Below are positions 34,871 through 43,368 of a stretch of 64,000 bases of DNA, one piece after another. The notes under the pieces are model-generated. The model worked only from the letters and a program-made list of their open reading frames with translations, did no database searches and was not told where the DNA came from. The stretch's first letter is position 1. Each line of letters opens with the position of its first letter. The DNA is from Bacillus sp. FJAT-26390 (GTDB taxonomy: Bacteria > Bacillota > Bacilli > Paenibacillales > Paenibacillaceae). The position numbers were made by a program, and so were the translations under genes. The DNA lies in NCBI RefSeq assembly GCF_001682865.1, contig NZ_MAQX01000005.1, positions 16,930-80,929 on the forward strand, written 5' to 3'.

Positions 34871-35872
34871 TTATTTCTTGTTCTCTTCCGCACGCTTCAC
34901 AAGCATGTCAACGAAGAGATCGATTTGTCCCATTATAGCAATGGGATCATAACGGTAGAACGTATCAAAATCATTATAGAACAAATTGTTGTTTTTGGAC
35001 GCCTTAAGACCTCTCCATACGCCTGAAGCCTTCAATTTTTCCAGCTCCTCGCCCTTTTTCTCGGGGTCGTATGTCGTTAGGAACATATAATCAGCGCCAT
35101 ATTCCGGCAATGCCTCGAGCGACAATTGAATCGTTTGTTCCTCCGTGCTCTTACTAATATGCGGCATCTTCAGCTTCAAAGCGTTGTAGACGGCCTGACC
35201 GCCGCGACCCGCGTTGTCTCCAAAAATCCACAGCTCGCCTTTATCGGTTAGCTCGTAAAGGCCAAAGGTTGCATTCTCGTCTACGACTCCTTTAAGCTTC
35301 TCGCGGCCTTCAGCAGCTTTTTTATCGAATTCAGCAATAAACTGCTCCGCTTTATCCGGCGCACCTGCGATGTCGCCAAACAATTTTACCGTTTCATAAA
35401 TATTCGTAGCCGTGCCGTAAGGAATATGAATCGTCGGCGCTATTTTAGACAAGGCCTCATAGTTCTCGTCATACATCACGACGATAAGGTCTGGCTGTAG
35501 CTCCAGCACCTTCTCTACGTTAACCGGCGCGCCTACGTCAGCTGCACCTTTAAGCTTCTCCTTCAGAAACGGATTATCGAAAGCGGTAGGCTCAACACCA
35601 ATAACATTGGCGCCTACCGAAAGCAGCTCGCCTCCGTAATAATCCGTAACTATTTTTAGCGGCTTCACCGGAATTTCTACCGCTCCCTTTGCCGTTTCGT
35701 AACTGCGGAATTGTGCCTCAGGCGCTTCCGTTGCTGCCGGCGCTTCGCTCTCTTTAGGCGCGTTAGCAGCAGCATTGCCGTTTGTATTGTTCCCTCCGCC
35801 GCACGCGGATACAAGAACTGACAACATAAGGACAATAGCGCTAACGATCAAATACGATTTCTTCTTTAACAT
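34871..35872 (-). CDS. Iron-siderophore ABC transporter substrate-binding lipoprotein (FeuA/FhuD-like)
   Basis: 333 residues with a type II signal peptide and lipobox VSAC, followed by an Asn/Ala/Glu-rich linker. The class III binding-protein fold is seen from PLKIVTDYYGGELLSVGANVIG, KVLELQPDLIVVMYDENYEALSKIAPTIHIPYG and LWIFGDNAGRGGQAVYNAL. It binds a ferric siderophore on the outer face. A Fur box and an AGGGAGG site precede it. No permease or ATPase gene lies beside it, so it must use components encoded elsewhere. Confidence 0.88.
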   Translation of the reverse strand: MLKKKSYLIVSAIVLMLSVLVSACGGGNNTNGNAAANAPKESEAPAATEAPEAQFRSYETAKGAVEIPVKPLKIVTDYYGGELLSVGANVIGVEPTAFDNPFLKEKLKGAADVGAPVNVEKVLELQPDLIVVMYDENYEALSKIAPTIHIPYGTATNIYETVKLFGDIAGAPDKAEQFIAEFDKKAAEGREKLKGVVDENATFGLYELTDKGELWIFGDNAGRGGQAVYNALKLKMPHISKSTEEQTIQLSLEALPEYGADYMFLTTYDPEKKGEELEKLKASGVWRGLKASKNNNLFYNDFDTFYRYDPIAIMGQIDLFVDMLVKRAEENKK

Positions 35873-35915
35873 GGTGAGCCTCCCTATTTGCGTTCAACGA
35901 TTGATTCTTATTAAT

Positions 35916-35934
35916 GATAATGGGAATCATTATC
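35916..35934. promoter_or_regulatory. Fur box
   Basis: GATAATGGGAATCATTATC matches the 19-base Fur consensus GATAATGATAATCATTATC at 17 of 19 positions. It lies 44 bases upstream of the lipoprotein start, so iron represses this gene. Confidence 0.85.
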
Positions 35935-36003
35935 GTTAGAAGTATATCAAATAGCGACAGCTGCCGTCTATAGATAAAAGTCACCTTGTCATATGGATTA
36001 TTG

Positions 36004-36690
36004 TCACTTTTGATTTTGGCGAGAATGAAGCATATCCACGAGCATGTCCGTCAGCTTTTGCAAGGATACGCCATCATTCGCGAAACATTTCGTGACGGGT
36101 ATCGCGTATACCCTGTCTTCTCTGACAGCCGGAAGGTTGCGCCAAGCATCGCTTGCCAACAACTGGTTTGTTTTCTCCATTCCGCCCTCTTCATAGATAC
36201 TCACGACCATATGGTCGGCTGCATAGGCTGAAAGCTCGCCTGAAGCGATCATTTTACTTTTTCCCGCCTCAATTACATGCCGTTTTATTGAATTAGGAGC
36301 AGGAAGCCCCAGCACCTCATATAGTGCATACGCGCCGCGATCCTGCGTGCTAAGCGCAAAAACATTGCCATCTGCAATTTCATAAGCGCCTACGGTCTCA
36401 TCGGACCGTAATACCTACTCAGCTAGGCGCAAGTCGGCAGATTCCGTGCTGGTCATGAACACCCTTGCTCCGGCATGGGCAAACAAGAGGCAGCCAAAGC
36501 TGAGCTCGGTGACGGAAGCATTAATCGTCATCGTTCCACTGCCCTCGCTAACCATAAATAACGTAGGCGCGCCGATCTTCATCTCGGTTGATGTTCCAGG
36601 AGATTTCAATACGACAATCATCGCCTCACGCAGCAAATAGTGGTTTGTGTTCACCGTGCAACCAACCCTTACTTTACATATTTTCAGCAA
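36004..36690 (-). pseudogene. Remnant of an AraC-type regulator with siderophore-binding domain (Btr-like)
   Basis: The first 91 codons (36415-36690) resemble the N-terminal cupin part of AraC regulators. After a TAG at 36415 the same frame continues (36004-36414) as the C-terminal part of a siderophore-binding domain, with VGAYEIADGNVFALSTQDRGAYALYEVLGLPAPNSIKR and ending like the tail of such domains. The helix-turn-helix region and the first half of the binding domain are missing, so an internal deletion of several hundred codons joined both ends. In B. subtilis btr lies next to feuA, which fits the lipoprotein gene next door. It should be inactive. Confidence 0.75.
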
Positions 36691-36724
36691 AAGACCCCTT
36701 AACCAGCAGTTGGTTAAAGGGTCT
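36689..36724 (-). terminator. Terminator after the PpiC-type foldase gene
   Basis: A 14-bp stem with one mismatch (36692-36705 with 36711-36724), followed by four U. It lies 20 bases past the stop, directly ahead of the regulator remnant. Confidence 0.75.
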
Positions 36725-36743
36725 GAATAACAGGTTGCTGCAA

Positions 36744-37808
36744 TTATTTCGTTGCAGGCGCATCTGTCGCCGGTGCATCCGTTGCTGGAGTTTCACTGCC
36801 GGCAGGAGCATCGCTCGCAGGCGCGTCGCTTGCCGGAGTCTCTTCTTCCGTCTTAGGAAGCTTAATCACGATATCTTGCTTAGGAAGCTCGTCCGTCATG
36901 AACTTGTTCATAAGCTCATAGGAAATCGTGCTCTTAAGCTTGTCTTTGACCGTGTCGCTGATTTTGTCAAAAGCGGGTGCGTCACGTTTCTCTACTTTAA
37001 TGACATGGTAACCAAACTCTGTTTCTACCGGATCGCCAGTAACGCCGATCTCTTGCTTGTACGCTGCTTGCTTAAAGCCTTCAACCCAGTCGCCGTTAAT
37101 CTTGTCTGCATAGAGGCCGCCAGTTTCCTTGGAGCCTGTATCATCGGAGAAATCTTTGGCAACGGCTGCCCAGTCGCCGCCCGCATCCAGCTTAGCTTTC
37201 GCTTCTTTGGCACGCGCCAAAGCTGCTTCAGCCGTACGAAGCTCTTTGCCTTCTTGGGATGAAGGATCTTTTGTCGCTACCAAAATATGACGAACCGTAA
37301 CTAGCGCATAGTTAACCGTGTTCTTTTCATACTCGGTTTTCATATCTTCATCTTTTACTTGGGAGTTCATATGTGCGACAACTTTAGATGTCAGCAGCAA
37401 ATAGTTCTCCATATCTTTATCTTTTAATTTCTTCGCGTCAACAGCCGTTTTGAGCTCCGCATTATTTTTCAATGCATCTTTATATTGTTTCATTTGTTCT
37501 TTAACATCGGATTCAGCCTTTTTAACGGATTCCTCCGTTGCGCGGCTGCCTAAAATTTTGTAGGAAATATACTGTTGGAGCAACTGCTCCTTAAATTGCG
37601 GTATTTCGATAATTTGCGCGTACGTTGGCTGCATAACCGTAAATACATCCAAATACTTGTTGAATTCCGTATCTGTCACATTGCCGCCTTTATAGGTAGC
37701 AATTTCTGTCTTTTTCGCGCCGCATGCCGCCATAGTCATGACCAGCACAACTGCCACGATAAGCAGCGCGCCTTTGCGCCATGCCGATTTGCGTGAACTG
37801 TGTAACAT
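36744..37808 (-). CDS. Peptidyl-prolyl isomerase lipoprotein, PrsA/SurA type
   Basis: Extracytoplasmic foldase helping secreted proteins fold. 354 residues with a lipobox MAAC, a SurA-like N-terminal helical part, and a parvulin (PpiC) domain: VTVRHILVATKDPS, ALARAKEAKAKLDAGGDWAAVAKDFS, and TEFGYHVIKVEKRDAP. The C-terminus is a low-complexity tail of repeated ATDAP/ASDAP units. The ATG at 37808 has AAAGGGG before it. It lies between mfd and the accessory block; B. subtilis has no such gene here. Confidence 0.88.
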   Translation of the reverse strand: MLHSSRKSAWRKGALLIVAVVLVMTMAACGAKKTEIATYKGGNVTDTEFNKYLDVFTVMQPTYAQIIEIPQFKEQLLQQYISYKILGSRATEESVKKAESDVKEQMKQYKDALKNNAELKTAVDAKKLKDKDMENYLLLTSKVVAHMNSQVKDEDMKTEYEKNTVNYALVTVRHILVATKDPSSQEGKELRTAEAALARAKEAKAKLDAGGDWAAVAKDFSDDTGSKETGGLYADKINGDWVEGFKQAAYKQEIGVTGDPVETEFGYHVIKVEKRDAPAFDKISDTVKDKLKSTISYELMNKFMTDELPKQDIVIKLPKTEEETPASDAPASDAPAGSETPATDAPATDAPATK

Positions 37809-37879
37809 GTTGAATCCCCTTTCATCTTTTGAGCTTGTTTGTATTGTATCAGAAAAGGGACGCATAAAGCGAATCTTGT

Positions 37880-40800
37880 CTATGGCGACACATTTTGCAA
37901 TTCGTCCTTATATAGAAGAACATCCTTATAGGCCTGCAAAAATTGCTCGATCATATGAATCTTCTGCTCCATATTCAATCCCTTGCCGCGCAGCAAAATC
38001 GATGGATTCGGCTCCTGCTCGCTGCCCTGCTTAAAGCGGTTCTCATGCTTCAAACACAGCTGATCCACCTTTTTCCGGTCAATCCGGCGCTTCTCCGAGG
38101 CAGCATAACGAAGCACCAGGTCATCCCCCTTGCCGCTAATCTGTTCAATGCCATACATCGTGCCGTATACCTTCAGCCTAGCTACAGCAAGCAAATTGCT
38201 AACCGCCTGCGGCAAATCGCCAAAACGATCCACTAGCTCATCAATCACATCATCCGCTTCATCAAAATTGCGAATAGCGGCAACTTTTTTGTAAATCTCG
38301 ATCTTTTGGATGCTGTCATAAATGTAATCGGAAGGCAAATAAGCATCGATGCTGACATCAATAAGCGTGCTGACCGGCTTCTCTTCCTTCATTTCCTCGC
38401 CGCTCATCTCTGCTTTGCGCTTCGCAATCTCATCGGCCAGCATTTGCGAATACATATCGAAGCCGACAGAGGCAATAAACCCATGCTGCTCCGCGCCTAG
38501 CAAATTGCCCGCTCCACGAATCGATAGATCGCGCATTGCTATTTTGAAGCCCGAGCCAAGCTCTGTAAATTCCTTGATCGATTGCAGACGCTTCTCTGCG
38601 ACCTCTGTAAGCACCTTATCCCTTTGGTACGTAAAATACGCATACGCAATGCGATTCGAGCGCCCTACGCGGCCACGTAGCTGGTAAAGCTGGGAAAGTC
38701 CCATTTTATCCGCATCATGTACGATTAGCGTGTTGACGTTCGGGATATCGACGCCCGTCTCAATGATGCTCGTGCTGACAAGAACGTCAGACTCGCCGTC
38801 AAGAAAATCGAGAATCGTTTTCTCGAGCTCCTGCTCCGACATTTGGCCATGGCCGACCGCAACTCTAGCACCCGGAACGAGCGCATTGATTTGCTCCGCC
38901 ATTTGGTAGATGCCTTGAACGCGATTATATAAATAGTAGACTTGACCGCCGCGCGCAAGCTCTCGCTCAATCGCCTCGCGTACGAGGGACGGGCTGTATT
39001 CGACCACATAAGTTTGCACGGGGAAACGATTCTCCGGCGGCGTCTCGATAACCGACAGATCGCGCACGCCTAGCATCGACATATGCAGCGTTCTCGGAAT
39101 CGGAGTAGCCGTCAGCGTAAGCACGTCAACATTGGTTTTCAGCTTCTTTAGCTTTTCCTTGTGGGATACGCCAAAACGCTGCTCTTCGTCGACGATAAGA
39201 AGCCCAAGCGACTTGAAAATAATATCCTGCGACAGCAAGCGGTGCGTGCCAATGACAACATCGACCGTTCCCGTCTTCAGTCCCTTCATCGTCTCGTTCT
39301 GCTCCTTGCGGGATCGGAAACGGCTAAGCACCTGAACGTTAATCGGATAACCCGAGAACCGCTCGCGGAATGTCTCGTAATGCTGCTGCGCCAAAATCGT
39401 CGTCGGAACGAGCACCGCTACTTGCTTGCTGTCCATAGCCGACTTGAAAGCAGCTCGAATCGCAACCTCGGTTTTGCCGTAACCAACGTCTCCGCACAGC
39501 AAACGATCCATCGGCTGGGTTTTTTCCATATCCTTTTTAATCTCTTCTATAGCTCTCAGCTGATCGCGCGTCTCGTCATACGGGAACATGGCCTCGAATT
39601 CATTCTGATACGACGTGTCTTGTCCGAAAGCATAACCCGGCGCGGTCTGCCGCTCTGCATACAGCTTGATCAAATCATCGGCGATATCCTGTACGGAGGC
39701 TTTTACCTTGCTCTTCGCTCTCGTCCATTCGCTTCCGCCGAGCTTATTGACCTTCGGCTCCTTCTCCTCGTTGCCGACATACTTCTGAATCATATCGACT
39801 TGTTCGATCGGAACGGACAGCTTATCGCCGCCAGCATACAAAATATGCAAATAATCTTTATGAATGCCTGCTATTTCAAGCGTACCGATGCCTACGTATT
39901 TGCCGATACCATGATTATGGTGAACGACGTAGTCGCCAACCTTCAGCTCCGTGTAGCTCTTAATACGCTCTGCATTATCGACCTTCTTATCCAATCTTCT
40001 TGCTTTGCGCTGCTTCTGGGAGAACATTTCGCCCTCGGTAATAATGACGAGATGAGAGGAAGGCAGCTCAAATCCGGACTGCAAATTACCCTCAAGCAGG
40101 ATAGGCGTCTCGATGCTATAGTCGTCGAGCACGCGGCGCATTCTCTCCATGCGCTCCGCGTTGCCGGCCAGCATCATGACGGTTGCGCCAGTTTTGCGCC
40201 AACGCTCCATCTCTGCCTTAAGGACATTCATTTGCCCATGGAAATTTTGCATCGAGCGGCTCGTCATGTTCAAAATATTTTGCGGCTGCGAATGCGGGAT
40301 TTGCCTGAGGAACAAGGATAGAAATAGCGTCGGAAACGGTCGATGGTGCAAAATCTCCTCCGTATCGCGCGCCAGCGCAAGATCCGGCAGCGATTTTCCG
40401 TTTTGCAGCAAGTGCATGGACCATTCCGCCTCATCCCGCTCCAATTGCTTGGACGTCTCTATCAAACGCGTTGGCTCGTCTAGTATGAGAAGCGTATCGC
40501 TTGGCATATAGTCAAGAATCGTTTGCCGCTCGGGATATAGAAGCGAAATATATTTATACATTTCCGGAAAATATACATGCTCGCGCAGCCGTTCAAGCTC
40601 TCCGCCCAGTTCCGTACGAAGACGATCCTTCGCTGTGCGGTCGGTCATTTTGTCGAGCTGCTTCTCAAGGAGCTTCTGCGCGTGATTAGCCGCAACCTCC
40701 ATACGGTGTCCATCAGCCATCAGCTCTTGGCATGGCGGAACCACGTAGGACTCAAAGCGATCGGAAGAGCGCTGATCCGCAGGGTCAAAGGCGCGAATGG

Positions 40801-41407
40801 AATCAACGTCATCGCCAAACCATTCGATCCGGTACGCCTGTGAGGCCGTTAACGGATAGAAGTCGACAATACCGCCGCGAACGCTCATTTCGCCGCGCAA
40901 TTCCACTCGGTCGGCTCTCGTGTAGCCAAGCGCTGTCATTTGTCTGAGGAACGTATCAATCGGCAGCGAATCGCCTACGTTCACTTCTATCTGCGCCTCA
41001 GCCATCACACTGCTTATTGGCAAATAGCGCCGAACCCCTGAGAAGGGCACGACAACAATCCCGCGATAGCCCTTGGATAGCTTGATCAGCACATCCATTC
41101 GCTGCGCTAGCGTCTCGGGACTCGAGATCGCCGCCTCTGCAGCAACCAGCTCATTCGCGGGATATAATAAAACATTTTCTGGTGAAAGACATTCCTGCAA
41201 ATCCTCTGCAATCTTCTGCGCAGCGAACATATTATGCGTCACAACGAGCATTGGACGCTCTACATCCTCCTGCAGCGCTGCAATTAGCACCTGCCTGGAA
41301 GAGCCTGCGAGTCCAGATATCATCTGTTCGCGCATGCCTTTACGAATACCGGATATGACGGACTGAACGTCCGAATCCGCGGCAAAAGCATTAATTAAAG
41401 CTTTCAA
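37880..41407 (-). CDS. mfd: Transcription-repair coupling factor Mfd
   Basis: ATP-dependent translocase that removes stalled RNA polymerase and recruits UvrA. The 1175 residues match the normal length. Domains in order are the UvrB-like module (GLAGSSRQVLIAAL onward), the RNA polymerase interaction domain around residues 490-560 (LKVGDYVVHHNHGIGKYVG), the helicase domains with Walker A GDVGYGKTE and the DEEQ box in LLIVDEEQRFG, RecG-like TATPIPRTLHMSMLG, QLRGRVGRS and the C-terminal D7 domain. It starts with TTG after a GGGGTG site. fin lies upstream, as in Bacillus. Confidence 0.97.
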   Translation of the reverse strand: MKALINAFAADSDVQSVISGIRKGMREQMISGLAGSSRQVLIAALQEDVERPMLVVTHNMFAAQKIAEDLQECLSPENVLLYPANELVAAEAAISSPETLAQRMDVLIKLSKGYRGIVVVPFSGVRRYLPISSVMAEAQIEVNVGDSLPIDTFLRQMTALGYTRADRVELRGEMSVRGGIVDFYPLTASQAYRIEWFGDDVDSIRAFDPADQRSSDRFESYVVPPCQELMADGHRMEVAANHAQKLLEKQLDKMTDRTAKDRLRTELGGELERLREHVYFPEMYKYISLLYPERQTILDYMPSDTLLILDEPTRLIETSKQLERDEAEWSMHLLQNGKSLPDLALARDTEEILHHRPFPTLFLSLFLRQIPHSQPQNILNMTSRSMQNFHGQMNVLKAEMERWRKTGATVMMLAGNAERMERMRRVLDDYSIETPILLEGNLQSGFELPSSHLVIITEGEMFSQKQRKARRLDKKVDNAERIKSYTELKVGDYVVHHNHGIGKYVGIGTLEIAGIHKDYLHILYAGGDKLSVPIEQVDMIQKYVGNEEKEPKVNKLGGSEWTRAKSKVKASVQDIADDLIKLYAERQTAPGYAFGQDTSYQNEFEAMFPYDETRDQLRAIEEIKKDMEKTQPMDRLLCGDVGYGKTEVAIRAAFKSAMDSKQVAVLVPTTILAQQHYETFRERFSGYPINVQVLSRFRSRKEQNETMKGLKTGTVDVVIGTHRLLSQDIIFKSLGLLIVDEEQRFGVSHKEKLKKLKTNVDVLTLTATPIPRTLHMSMLGVRDLSVIETPPENRFPVQTYVVEYSPSLVREAIERELARGGQVYYLYNRVQGIYQMAEQINALVPGARVAVGHGQMSEQELEKTILDFLDGESDVLVSTSIIETGVDIPNVNTLIVHDADKMGLSQLYQLRGRVGRSNRIAYAYFTYQRDKVLTEVAEKRLQSIKEFTELGSGFKIAMRDLSIRGAGNLLGAEQHGFIASVGFDMYSQMLADEIAKRKAEMSGEEMKEEKPVSTLIDVSIDAYLPSDYIYDSIQKIEIYKKVAAIRNFDEADDVIDELVDRFGDLPQAVSNLLAVARLKVYGTMYGIEQISGKGDDLVLRYAASEKRRIDRKKVDQLCLKHENRFKQGSEQEPNPSILLRGKGLNMEQKIHMIEQFLQAYKDVLLYKDELQNVSP

Positions 41408-41469
41408 CGTTGCGACACCCCGTTTCTATACACAATCGAAAGAGTATTACGATCGCTCCCTGTACATTG

Positions 41470-41498
41470 AAAATAAGCCTCAGCCATCCGCTAAGGCT
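41470..41498 (-). terminator. Terminator between fin and mfd
   Basis: A 9-bp stem AGCCTTAGC/GCTGAGGCT with one wobble (41490-41498 with 41476-41484), followed by UAUUUUC on the minus transcript. Confidence 0.65.
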
Positions 41499-41516
41499 CA
41501 TACTATTCACTTTCCG

Positions 41517-41747
41517 TCATTGAAGAGGGCTAGTTACCAAATGAAGCTCCGGGTTCGCGTCGATCGCCTCGCGGCAATAATCACAAACCACTTTTACCGT
41601 TACATCTCCATTTGGGTCATACGCTATTATATCGCTGCGCTCTTCGGGGGTCAAGAAATGGAAACCAAGCTGGTGCTCGGTTATATTTGACCCGCTGAGG
41701 GATCCAATTGACGTTCTGCAATGCCGACAAATATAGTTTACAGCCAT
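41517..41747 (-). CDS. fin: Anti-sigma-F factor Fin (YabK)
   Basis: Small protein that lowers sigma-F activity late in forespore development and aids the change to sigma-G. 76 residues, with two zinc-type CxxC pairs (YICRHCRTSIG and VVCDYCREAI) and the conserved core HQLGFHFLTPEERSDIIAY. Its position between pth and mfd is that of B. subtilis fin. The AGGAGG site partly overlaps a hairpin (41759-41782). Confidence 0.93.
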   Translation of the reverse strand: MAVNYICRHCRTSIGSLSGSNITEHQLGFHFLTPEERSDIIAYDPNGDVTVKVVCDYCREAIDANPELHLVTSPLQ

Positions 41748-41758
41748 ATGTATGCCTC

Positions 41759-41782
41759 CTGAAGGGTCGTTATACCCTTCAG
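41759..41782 (-). promoter_or_regulatory. Hairpin overlapping the fin ribosome site
   Basis: A 9-bp stem CTGAAGGGT/ACCCTTCAG with loop ATAACG on the transcript; its 3' arm includes the first two bases of AGGAGG. It has no U tail, so it is not a terminator. It may limit fin translation or protect the mRNA end. Confidence 0.5.
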
Positions 41783-41810
41783 TATGCCCGTAATCCCGTA
41801 ATCTAACAGA

Positions 41811-42371
41811 TTATCGGTTAAACTTTGCCATCGTCTCTTCAAATGGCGCTTTCAGCCTGAACTCAATCGCATCGCATGCATCCATGATCATCGCATCCAG
41901 CTTCTCCTTCTCGCTCTTCGGAAAAGCGGACAGCACATAATCCGCAATGTTCATGCCTGGCTGCGGACGGGAGATGCCCATCCGAACGCGGTCGAACGTC
42001 TGCGTGCCCAGATGCTGAATGAGCGACTTAATGCCGTTATGCCCGCCTGCGCTGCCTTGATAACGGAGCCGAAGCTTTCCGATCTCCGTATCCAAATCAT
42101 CGTAAACGATCAAGCCATCTTGCACATCTGCTTTAAAATAGTCGAGAAAAGACCGAACAGACTCGCCTGACAAATTCATATATGTCATCGGTTTAATAAG
42201 GACAACCTTCGTGCCTTGCACGTTGCCTTCTCCGATTAAAGCTTTGCATTTGCTTTGCGTAACGCTAATGCCCCAGCGCTTCGCCAGCTCATCAATAACC
42301 ATAAATCCAACATTGTGCCGGGTTCCCTGATAAGCCGTACCGGGATTCCCAAGTCCTGCAATCCACCTCAT
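41811..42371 (-). CDS. pth: Peptidyl-tRNA hydrolase
   Basis: Frees tRNA from peptidyl-tRNA that drops off ribosomes (SpoVC in B. subtilis). 186 residues, with WIAGLGNPGTAYQGTRHNVGF (catalytic histidine in RHN), PMTYMNLSGESV and VYDDLDTEIGKLRLRYQGSAGGHNGIKS with the catalytic aspartate. A GGAGTGGAG site precedes the ATG at 42371; the open frame further upstream overlaps ctc and is not coding. Confidence 0.96.
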   Translation of the reverse strand: MRWIAGLGNPGTAYQGTRHNVGFMVIDELAKRWGISVTQSKCKALIGEGNVQGTKVVLIKPMTYMNLSGESVRSFLDYFKADVQDGLIVYDDLDTEIGKLRLRYQGSAGGHNGIKSLIQHLGTQTFDRVRMGISRPQPGMNIADYVLSAFPKSEKEKLDAMIMDACDAIEFRLKAPFEETMAKFNR

Positions 42372-42478
42372 TGCTTGCTCCACTCCTTTACGGACAAATG
42401 TATCATAATCTCTTGCAAGCGTAAACGGCTTAAACGTAGTTAAAAATGAGAATAGATAGCGCCAGCCTCGCCTAATGA

Positions 42479-42510
42479 CAAAACAGCGCCGCCCTAGTAA
42501 AGGGCGGCGC
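42479..42510 (-). terminator. Terminator of ctc
   Basis: A 10-bp GC-only-type stem (42486-42495 with 42501-42510), followed by UGUUUUG on minus. Confidence 0.85.
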
Positions 42511-42546
42511 CATTCAAATTCGCAACTGTATTTTGCAAGGTTGGAA

Positions 42547-43197
42547 TTACAGACTCTTAATGCCTTCAAGCTGCGCTTCCTTGGAACGGGATTCCGCCTC
42601 TGCAAGCTCCACAGCCGCATCCTCTGCTTCTTCCTCCGTAAGCTCCTTCTGCGGCGCAAGAATCGTCACGACGACCTGCTCCGGCTCAGCAAGCGATTCA
42701 ACGCCCTTAGGCAGCTTCAAATCGCTTACGAGTACGCTCTCGCCTATCGCTAGCGCGGAAATGTCTACGGATACGGAATCAGGAATGTTGCCAGGCAAGC
42801 ATTGCACCTCAAGCTCATGCAAAATCACTTGAAGAATGCCTCCTTCTCTTACGCCCTGCGAATCGCCTTCCGCAGTAATCCGAACGTTAGCACGCACGTT
42901 TTCGTTCATGTTGATTTGGTGGAAATCAACATGAAGCACTTGACGGCTCAATGAATCACGCTGGATTTCTGAGATCATAACCGATGTTTTGCCATGTGAT
43001 GGAACATTTATTTCAAGCACAGCGTTCGGATGGGACCGAAGCAGCGCCTGCAGCTCCTTGCTATCTACAGTTACCTGAGCGGCATTATCTAATTGTTTTC
43101 CGTAAATAACGCCCGGAATTTTCCCTTGGAGCCGCAATTGGCGCAACTCACCTTTCGTCGTGCCAGTTCGTTGATCCGCGTTCATCGCTATCGCCAT
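42547..43197 (-). CDS. ctc: Ribosomal protein L25 / general stress protein Ctc
   Basis: Long-form L25 (Ctc/TL5 family), which binds 5S rRNA. 216 residues: N-terminal L25 domain (GTTKGELRQLRLQGKIPGVIYGK, VLHVDFHQINMNENVRANVRI) and a C-terminal TL5 domain (ILQVILHELEVQCLPGNIPDSVSVDI), ending in an acidic tail. In B. subtilis ctc is induced by sigma-B in stress; such a promoter was not identified here. prs, which often lies between glmU and ctc, is absent. A leader hairpin module sits on the ribosome site. Confidence 0.94.
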   Translation of the reverse strand: MAIAMNADQRTGTTKGELRQLRLQGKIPGVIYGKQLDNAAQVTVDSKELQALLRSHPNAVLEINVPSHGKTSVMISEIQRDSLSRQVLHVDFHQINMNENVRANVRITAEGDSQGVREGGILQVILHELEVQCLPGNIPDSVSVDISALAIGESVLVSDLKLPKGVESLAEPEQVVVTILAPQKELTEEEAEDAAVELAEAESRSKEAQLEGIKSL

Positions 43198-43209
43198 ATT
43201 GATTACCTC

Positions 43210-43248
43210 CTAAAAGTTTTGTGAAGCAAAAACTCGCTTCGTATGCAT
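43210..43248 (-). repeat. Leader hairpin module before ctc
   Basis: 39 nt related to the modules before yabR and yabS. On the transcript GCATACGAAG is followed by a hairpin GTTTTTGCTTCACAAAAC and CTTTTAGGAGG, so the stem ends five bases before the ribosome site. Confidence 0.6.
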
Positions 43249-43302
43249 TTCCCTATAACTTACCCACTGCTGCCAAATATTAAACAACTAATAAAAGAAG
43301 AC

Positions 43303-43354
43303 AAAAAAAAGATGCAGCAACGAATTCGCCATTACGAATTCGTCCTGCATCTTT
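43303..43354 (-). terminator. Terminator of glmU
   Basis: A long two-part stem: AAAGATGCAG/CTGCATCTTT outside and CGAATTCG-type pairing inside, followed by eight U (43303-43310). It separates glmU from ctc. Confidence 0.9.
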
Positions 43355-43368
43355 TAGCTGCGTCGTAT

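Noticed and set aside
39161..40321. 386-codon plus-strand frame
   Set aside because: It is antisense to mfd, whose motifs are intact throughout; long antisense frames are common opposite well-biased genes.
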